55,626 nt of DNA from Heterostelium multicystogenum (taxonomy: Eukaryota; Evosea; Eumycetozoa; Acytosteliales; Acytosteliaceae), in NCBI GenBank assembly GCA_003667245.1, contig RCNN01000269.1, positions 1 to 55,626 on the forward strand. Reading direction: 5' to 3'. Position numbers and translations under genes: made by a program. Shown piece after piece: positions 48,511-55,626 of this stretch. The notes under the pieces are model-generated. The model searched no databases, had not been told where the DNA came from, and was given only the letters and a program-made list of their open reading frames with translations. Numbering within the stretch: position 1 is the first letter of the stretch; every line of letters starts with the position of its first letter.

Positions 48511-50313
48511 ATTTTATAAGTTTTGGATATTAAATACTACAACAACAATAATAAATATAGATTATTATACAATGATTATTATATGTAGATATAAGATTTC
48601 TGTATTTCTTGGTATTGATGATGGTGATTGTTTTGATTTAAAGATAGATATTTAATAATATGGATTAATTGGAATTAATATTAATATTGGAAATAATTTT
48701 TAAATATATTATTATAATATAATAATTCCTAAATTACATTTTGGTTTGATTATAATTTATTGAATCAAGTATAATTAGGAACTGTTATAGAATCAACAGA
48801 TAGTTTAGTTTTCGACCAGACAACTCTCCATATTTAGGTGTGTATAATAGATTGATTTTGTTTTGACCAAGCTAACTTGTATACTTAGCACACCACCTTT
48901 GATCAAAAATGTTTAAACCACAACCAAAAGTGTTCAATGAAGAATAATTGAAGTAAAGTAAATTCATTTCAATCAATCAATTAATATTAATAATAGTAAT
49001 ATTGTTATCAATATTTTTTAGAAGGTAGGTAAATTTAAATTATCAATATTACAAGTGACATTTAATTAATGTTTACTTTCATCCTCTTAAAGAAGAATAT
49101 TATATATTAGAATATATATCATATGCTTTTGCTTTTTAAACCACTTTGTTGCAAAATATTAATATTAGTATTAATATCAAAAAGTGAACAGGCGTAAAAT
49201 TGATTGATTGACTAGGTGTTGTATTGTTATTGTTGTTATTAAATAATTATATTGTTATTAATTTCCATATAGTTGTTGTTGTTGTTGTTGTGATATACTC
49301 TCAGCTGATAGATCAATAAACATTTGTCTTTTTTTTGTTTTGTTTAATATTCACTTAATAGCCACTACCCAAAGATTAGATATTGATCTCTTTTTGCACT
49401 TAACTCAATTCTGAACATTCTTCGTTACCTGCATATATACTGGTATCAGGTGTGGTGTGTTTGTAGAGATAATGTCTAAGTCTGCTTTGAGTTGCAAAAC
49501 ATTAATGAAAAAAGGAAAATTCCAATTGTTTTTGCAGTGTTGGTGGTTTTGGTGATTAAGATTTGAATGATCAATATTCACTAAAATCTACTCATTGGGT
49601 AGGACACACAATAGTGTAGATTCATTTGCTTTTTGTTGTTATTTTTGATTATGTTTAATTATATTTTGAAGTTGCTTCCTTTCCTTGTTTGTAAGTGATT
49701 TCAATGATAGTATTGTAGATATATATTATAACCTGATCAACTCTGAAACCAAACCCACTGCCCAGCAGCACAACAACACCACACACATGCTCACACACTC
49801 CTTTAGTTTAGATTTAGTAGTTTTCTCTCAAAACAAAAATTTATTAATTTATTATTTAAACCAATTATGATTGATTTTGTTTTTTTGGGTGTTTGGTGCG
49901 TGTGAGATGTTAGATGATGATGGGTGGTGTGTGTGTTGATTGGGAAAGTTTGACAATGATCATTTACAACTTTGATTTTCATATGCTGTTTATTAATTAG
50001 CACACTCAATTCAATCAAACCCTCACACTTAAAGTGCTTTTAATATCAATAAACAATTAACTGTTATGATCTCACTCCACCAACAACAACAACCATTACA
50101 TTGTTATATTGATCATTATAAGTATGTTGGTGTGTGTTGTTGGTTGGTGTGATTATGGTGTTGTTGGTGTTGAAGTGATTTTTGTTGTCAAATCAAAACA
50201 ATACTTCTCTACATATTGCTTACTTGCATCAACAAAACAAAACCAACAACAACAACAAACAGCAAACCAATTCTTTTTAATAAAATTTAAACTAATTTAA
50301 CACCTGTAACATT
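48511..50313. other. Intergenic, divergent promoter region
   Basis: 1.8 kb with TGTTGT repeats (49205-49290) and CAACAACAA/CAAAACAA runs (50080-50260). Small frames at 49685, 49803 and 50109 are low-complexity and are not called. Confidence 0.55.
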
Positions 50314-52108
50314 ATGTATATGTTTGGCAATGGATTCAATAAGCTCATTGAATATTCAAGTGTTGAGCCTATTGTTCTTTCTAATTATTCTTCGCCTGAC
50401 TCAAAATTATCCTCAGAGAGCACTGTTGGAATTCTTCCAGATAGGATGGGCAGTGTTGACTTGTCCTCCAACTGTCTCATATCCTAACATCCATGGCTAC
50501 CTCAATATCCAATTTTAACGACCCCTGCAACCAGCAGACCAGCGACGACAATTCTTTTCCAATGATTCTCCTGTACGATCCCGCAAAGAAATTGACTTTG
50601 GTAATATAGTCCGAAAAGTCAATAAATTTCTTGGCAGAGGCGACACCTACTGGAAAAAAAGTATGTAATTAAAAATGGTGGCCACTTGGTTTCAAACTCT
50701 AATGCATTTTCAATCTAGCTCTTAACAGCAACCTATCAATTCCAAGGGGAATATATTTTTAGGTGTTTGTCAATCCAAAAATGATATGACTGAAACATTT
50801 CTCTATGGTGTTGCTCTTGGCAAATATCTTTTGGAGCTTTTCCCAGGATCCTATTCTATGGTAATTATATAATTAGATATCAATTTATTTCTTTGTATAT
50901 TAATCTATAATTATATTCTACTTTCTTAGAGTTCTGGAGATAGAGATAAATATTTGTAAGTATTCCATTAATTAATAATATTATTATTTGAAATAGTCAA
51001 ACTAATATTAGTAATACTTAGATTACTTTATAATTTTTTCAAACAATCGTTTGACTATTACTTCCCAACTCATTTGAAAGCATCTTCAAATAGTTTATCG
51101 CCTACTAAATCACTTTCGCCACCTTTAAGTAGCAGTGGTGGAAGTAACGATAGTATTGATAACGATGACTTTGTCCCAAATTCCGATCCAATTCCAAACT
51201 TCTACAAAAAGAAAAAGATCAAAGATAGATCCAGATAATGTTATTTGTTCCATTTGTAGAGTCACTAAATCCCCAGAGTGGAGGTTGGATCAGAGTGGGA
51301 ATCGGGTTGCAATCGCTGTGGTCTTCGAGAAGGGCGTCCCAAGAGACAAGCACAAAAGTCAAAAGAGAAGCATTCCATTCTGAATGTCCTGAATGGTTCC
51401 AACCCCTGACGAATCACCAGCGAAAGCCAAACCAAGAAAGCCAAGACTTAAAAAGTTAAAATCTTCCGACACACGAGTCCGATTCCCGATTATGTATCTC
51501 CGCCGCTTCCTATGGCCTCATCGCCGATGTCATCTTCACCTACAGCATCGTCAACATCCTCGTCACTGTCAACTCCACTCCAATCGTCCTCATCGTCTGC
51601 AATCAGCATGCGAGGCTCCTCTGAGAGGATGGAGCCCGTCAACCTCAATGCTTCCTATGACGACTATGAGTTTGAAGAAGACGAAGACGATTATGGAGGT
51701 AAGCTACATAAATACCGACAACAACCAATATCTAATCAATGAGCCGATTCCATATCAAAAACTATATGAATCAACTCACTGATCATAATTACTATTTCCA
51801 ACAGCCTCCACAACAAACACCTACGATTCAGCCTGATTTGTTTGTTTTTAAACGAACAACATCAACAGCCCTTCTTTTCTCCACAACTATTCCACCTTGG
51901 TGATGATCATAGCACTCCCTATCACGCAAAGCACATGACGCGTCCACTTCCATACCAACATCACAACAACAACAGTTGTTTATCAGCAACAACAACAGAA
52001 TGTTCCTGTCGTCGACAACTTAGCTTTGTCACCTCACAACAGCAGTTTTTCCACCAACAACAACAACAACTCACCATCCAATGCACACCTATTTTAACTC
52101 TAATTTAA
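50314..52108 (+). CDS. GATA-type zinc-finger protein (putative transcription factor)
   Basis: Exons about 50314-50660, 50763-50860, 50930-50955 and 51022 onward, with GT/AG introns that keep the frame ('TYWKK' to 'SVCQSKNDMTETF', 'DKY' to 'LLYNFFKQSFDYY'). The finger is at about 51237-51330: 'CSICRVTKSPEWR' in one frame and 'GCNRCGLREGRPKRQAQKSK' in the next, which gives C-x2-C, about 17 residues, C-N-x-C plus a basic tail. That is the GATA pattern. It is followed by Lys/Pro-rich and long Ser/Thr-rich segments, an acidic patch ('YDDYEFEEDEDDYGG') and Gln/His/Asn-rich DNA-factor-like tails. Breaks lie near 50480, 50560, 51205, 51290, 51470 and after 51700, so the 3' end (51836 to 52108) is uncertain. 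Target genes are unknown. Confidence 0.75.
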
Positions 52109-52394
52109 ACATCAACCACTCCTAATAAAACAAGTTTAAACTTCCAAGTTTCACAAACAAAATGAAAAGATTGCAAGGAATAATAAAGAGAAAGTCTGAC
52201 ATTTATTAGAATTAATTATAATTTGATTTTTTAAAAACATGTGGAATTCCAAATTTTTTCTTCATTTGCATAAGCAATGTTTCATTTATGCCATACAGTA
52301 GTTATAAATAAAATGTTGCTTAAGAATGACATTTATATTATAAAGTCAATTATAACTTTGTTTACATAGATTATAATTATAGAAGAAAGAAATC

Positions 52395-52942
52395 ATGGCA
52401 AACATTGAACCCAATATGAATCATGCTTATAGAGAACAGTTGGAAAGAGAGGCACAATATTTAGAGAATGCTCAGATCATTTCGGCTTCCTCGAATACAT
52501 TTGAATATGAAGAAGAGGAATGCCCAGAAAAGAGAAAAAAGTAAAAGCTAAACCTCCAAAGTCTGAGGATGAGCATGTTTTAGATGATAAGAAATCAAGA
52601 TTGCCTTCATCTGAAGAGATTTATAATAGAATAAAGGTATGATTAACCATATCATGGTGCACCTTTGATTGCAATTAATCTTAATACTTTCATTTTGTTG
52701 ATCAAACAATAGTGGAGTGCTTCAATGTCATTCAATGTAGATGATTCTCAATAGTTTATGAGGATAGATTCATCGGTTTGATAGAGGTAATCTTTAGCAA
52801 GTTTGAATTGGGCGCAATTCCATTACACAGGGTGAAATCATTTAAATACAAAAACAATTTGATTTGGGATAGAACAACAAGGTTCATTAATTTTCCAGAG
52901 GATTTTGATGATGATGATGGTGAAAACGATAACTCTAACTAA
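52395..52942 (+). CDS. Small MJ1316 (DUF504)-domain protein
   Basis: Two exons (52395-52636, 52713-52942; intron GT/AG). The product is about 155 residues. The acidic, Lys-rich N-terminus ends in 'SSEEIYNRIKW'; then 'VYEDRFIGLIEVIFSKFELG', 'IPLHRVKSFKYKNNLIWDR' and a poly-Asp tail 'EDFDDDDGENDNSN'. The string R-I-K-W ... YEDRF.G..E ... P.HR...FK ... WDR is the core of the MJ1316 domain. It is proposed to recognise cyclic-phosphate RNA ends and occurs in archaeal proteins and eukaryotic LENG9-type proteins (family knowledge). Breaks at the A6 run near 52540 and near 52752 shift the frame. Here it is nearly stand-alone, without the usual partner domains. Confidence 0.8.
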
Positions 52943-54236
52943 CTAACCTGCCACTCAGATGTATCAGTTATATTTTGTGATCAACTTTTTCATCGCCTCA
53001 ATAACCAGTAACAACAACCACAATAATAATAAATTATTTCACCATCTAAATAATTATTTAGACAGATAAAACAAGTAGATAAATTTCATATTCCTATCAA
53101 TTGCTACACATATGATTATATTATTATTATTATAATATTGTTGTTATAATTCATATTTTTCTATTATTTTCATCAGTGTGGTTAATAATATCAAATGAAC
53201 ACAAACAATCTACCTCTCTCTCTCTCGTTTAAATTATTTACCAACAACCAGAGATACAATAATGAATATTATATTATTATTATTTGTGGGTGAGGTTTTA
53301 AGAATAATGTGGTATTTGTGGTGTTGTTTTGGATGATATTTTATAAATATGTATAAATATGGTTAGTTTTTAAATATTAAGAATGAAATACCACTTCATG
53401 TCCGTATGTTCTCTCTTTGGTTGCCACTATTTGATTAAGATTTTAAAACAATTAACATACAAATATTTGACATCAAGCAAATAAATTTAGAATAGATCCC
53501 AAGCACACCTCCTCATTATAAATTCAACTTTGCATATCAATTATAATAATAATCACATTATATTATATTATATTATATTATTATTATCATTAATATATAA
53601 CCCATTGTTATTTATTATTTATTTAAATTACAATAGAATATAATTAGTAGTTTATAAAACTATTTAATTAAATAAATATCATCTTCTATCAGCATCGTAT
53701 CTATCTTTATTATTTGTATTTTAGTTGTTGTTTTTGTTGTTGTTGTTTTTTAATATTATCCAATACCACTTACACACTGCCACCACCACTACCACTATTA
53801 TTTCTACACATTTTCAAAGTTAATTTATAATTTATCTGACTTTGTTTTTCTTTCTTTAATAAATATCTGTATCTAATTGTATTCAAAATCACAATATTAT
53901 TTTAAATACAATTGTCTATGTTTTATTGTTTGACGTTTGGCATTTAAAGATTAAAAGTATATTGCGTATTGTTTTAGCTATTTATTTAGTTAATTTATAT
54001 CTTCTCTCAAGAATAATCGAGAATAATATTAAGGATCAATCATAAATTTTTACTCAACAATGTAAATCATTGTTGATTACATCAGATATCAAATAAATAT
54101 TAACTTTTGTTTCAATTAGTTTATTATTGTACAATATTTATTTTAATAGAGAAAAACAAAAAACATTTTACCAAAAATCAATATCTACAGGTATTAGTTT
54201 CATTTGTATTTTTATAAACTATCATCATTACAGACA
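52943..54236. other. Intergenic, AT-rich
   Basis: TTATTATTA and TATTATAT runs at 53105-53140, 53270-53285 and 53560-53590. No ORF above background, no tRNA. Confidence 0.55.
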
Positions 54237-55120
54237 ATGGAAACTAATGATAATAAAGAGGCTACTGCTGCTGCTTCTATACAACCAAATAGTAGAGGAT
54301 CAACTCCAATACATTCACCAAAGATTCTATCAAAAATATATAACATAACACCACCTATTTCACCTAGAGTCTTAATAAATAAATCCCCTTTATCAAGTGG
54401 AAAGAAATAAATATAGAAAATTCACCATCTGCCATTTTGGTAGGACAAACAGCATCGAACAACCACCAAACTCAAAATCCCTTTTCAAAGTACAAAACCA
54501 ATACACTATCAACCAAACCTGATATCAATCCCATTAGATGATTTCGATAACTCCGACTACAGAATACCAACTCAACGTGAAATAGCAAGAAATAGTTTCG
54601 TAAAACCTAAAATGAGTCTTCCAATTCCATTCATATAAATATTTCATCCATTCAGCAACTTCCACCATCATCCAACCAATAGCGAAAACAGAATAATGAA
54701 GAGGTACCAAACAATACACCAGAAAATGAAACCACTGCTACAGAGGAACAAAGAGCACAAGAGATCGCACCTGAAATGATAAGAATATCATTATTTTCAA
54801 ATTTTACAAGACTCAATACAGCATGGGCATTTTTTTGGTATCAGTTAATTTTAAAACTATAATTATGTTTATAGTTGGTTTTATGAAAGAAAGAGAAACC
54901 ATTATTTTTTCTGGAATTATTACAAGCCCCTATTGGTTTCATTATTATCAATCCTTCCATACATTTGGCATACCAGAAGATCAAGAAGACAATTGGAATC
55001 TATTAACAGCAGAGCCACCTCCCCCTCCAGATCCTTCACAATACATCAAAAGCTAGAGGAGATTTCAATAGATATACAATCATCACCAACGATTGGTGAA
55101 GTTCTACAAAAAGATGAATA
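54237..55120 (+). CDS. Unrecognised protein with a short membrane segment and basic tail
   Basis: Reads from 'METNDNKEATAAASIQPNSR' in several frames to the stop near 55118-55120. The N-terminal half is disordered and rich in Ser/Pro/Asn ('IHSPKILSKIYNITPPISPR'). It is followed by an acidic patch ('ENETTATEEQRAQEIAPEM'), then 'LFSNFTRLNTAWAFF' and, one frame on, 'WFYERKRNHYFFWNYYKPLL', 'VSLLSILPYIWHTRRSRRQ' and 'IHQKLEEISIDIQSS'. The hydrophobic piece flanked by Arg suggests a membrane-associated or hairpin segment. Breaks or tiny introns lie near 54410, 54525, 54680, 54830-54870 and 54940. A 37-nt GT..AG stretch (about 54838-54874) could be an unusually short intron or an alignment of errors. 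No family is recognised. Confidence 0.5.
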
Positions 55121-55185
55121 GAAGAAATTTTACCAAAATGTAAAAGCTTAATAAATTTTCTTTAATATACAAATTACACATCATT

Positions 55186-55626
55186 TTATTGTACTTGTGT
55201 TTTCTTTAATTTATCAAATTTGGACATCATAATAAGTTTGATAAACTCTTTTCTTCTTCTTAAGATAAAATACTCCAACAAATGGCTAGTGCAATTAAAA
55301 TGACTCCACCAACACAGGAAATTAAAATAATCCACCATATTTTTGATTTCTCTCCACACTCTTTGATATCTGGTTGGACGCAAGAGTGAAAAATCTGGAT
55401 CTATTTCACATAGATTACATTGTGGCATTTCCACTGCTATAAATACTCTTCCATTTTTGTGTTTGGTTAACTAAAATATTTCTTTGAATATGCGATTCGA
55501 CCGTCAGACATAGATCTATCTAAGAAATTGCCATAAAAAGCGATACCATCCTTGATAAACTTTCAAGTATTTAATGGAACTATCTAGTTGATTTGATCCA
55601 ATTGATTTAGAATCAATATTACAGTC
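55186..55626 (-). CDS. C-terminal part of a ComC-family surface receptor (cut by right edge)
   Basis: The visible part ends a ComC-type beta domain ('FYGNFLDRSMSDGRIAYSK', 'VFIAVEMPQCNLC') with the family's juxtamembrane 'IDPDFSLL', also present before the membrane helix of the 26351-33985 receptor. The membrane helix ('IWWIILISCVGGVILIALAI') and a basic tail ('LRRRKEFIKLI...KLKKTQVQ') follow, with the stop at 55186-55188. The helix lies in a different frame from the flanks, with breaks near 55375 and 55262. The extracellular part lies outside the window. It is a second, unlinked-in-order member of the same receptor group, on the opposite strand. Confidence 0.8.

Noticed and set aside
48511..50313. 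Small ORFs at 49685, 49803 and 50109
   Set aside because: They arise from TGT/CAA simple repeats and have no domain or conserved start.

Overview
The window is nuclear DNA of a social amoeba (Dictyostelia). The evidence is very AT-rich intergenic DNA, short AT-rich GT-AG introns (about 50-110 bp), Gln/Asn-rich runs, and several dictyostelid-typical families: prestalk/extracellular-matrix CTDC Cys repeats, a ComC-like receptor with IPT/TIG repeats, and F-box-like leucine-rich and ankyrin families. The species cannot be fixed from sequence alone.

Layout: a truncated class I myosin (-, 1-2174); eIF4B-like factor (-, 3508-5010); five-exon UBE2D-type E2 (-, 5868-6813); coiled-coil protein (+, 8433-9451); secreted protein with nine Lin12-Notch repeats and a Frizzled-like domain (+, 10128-12014); U5 snRNP WD40 protein SNRNP40 (+, 12381-13619); large repetitive surface protein (+, 13977-17823); small secreted Cys-rich protein (-, 17920-18297); F-box-like LRR protein (+, 19391-21075); tRNA-Leu(CAA) (-, 21548-21628) with a small poly(A)-tailed retroposed insert just downstream; CTDC-repeat matrix protein (+, 22520-24864); giant lectin-like/TIG/EGF/ComC-type receptor (+, 26351-33985); Ariadne-type RBR E3 ligase (-, 34066-36067); ankyrin-DHHC S-acyltransferase (+, 37649-39819); second F-box-like LRR protein (+, 39961-41532); GATOR2 subunit Mios (+, 42050-45389); Dabb-domain protein (-, 45521-46067); ankyrin protein (-, 47177-48510); GATA-finger protein (+, 50314-52108); MJ1316-domain protein (+, 52395-52942); an unrecognised membrane protein (+, 54237-55120); and the C-terminus of a second ComC-family receptor (-, 55186 to the right edge).

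Themes: four large extracellular or surface proteins (10128-33985) and a further receptor at the right edge point to adhesion, matrix and cell-recognition functions. Housekeeping genes (myosin I, eIF4B, E2, SNRNP40, RBR E3, Mios) lie between them. No operons or cross-gene regulation are implied.

A major caveat is that most long genes are cut by single-base frame breaks. Many sit at homopolymers, some occur as compensating pairs inside conserved motifs, and domains continue intact in the next frame. I read these mainly as consensus errors, not pseudogenes. Gene spans below cross such breaks; exact protein sequences there should not be trusted.
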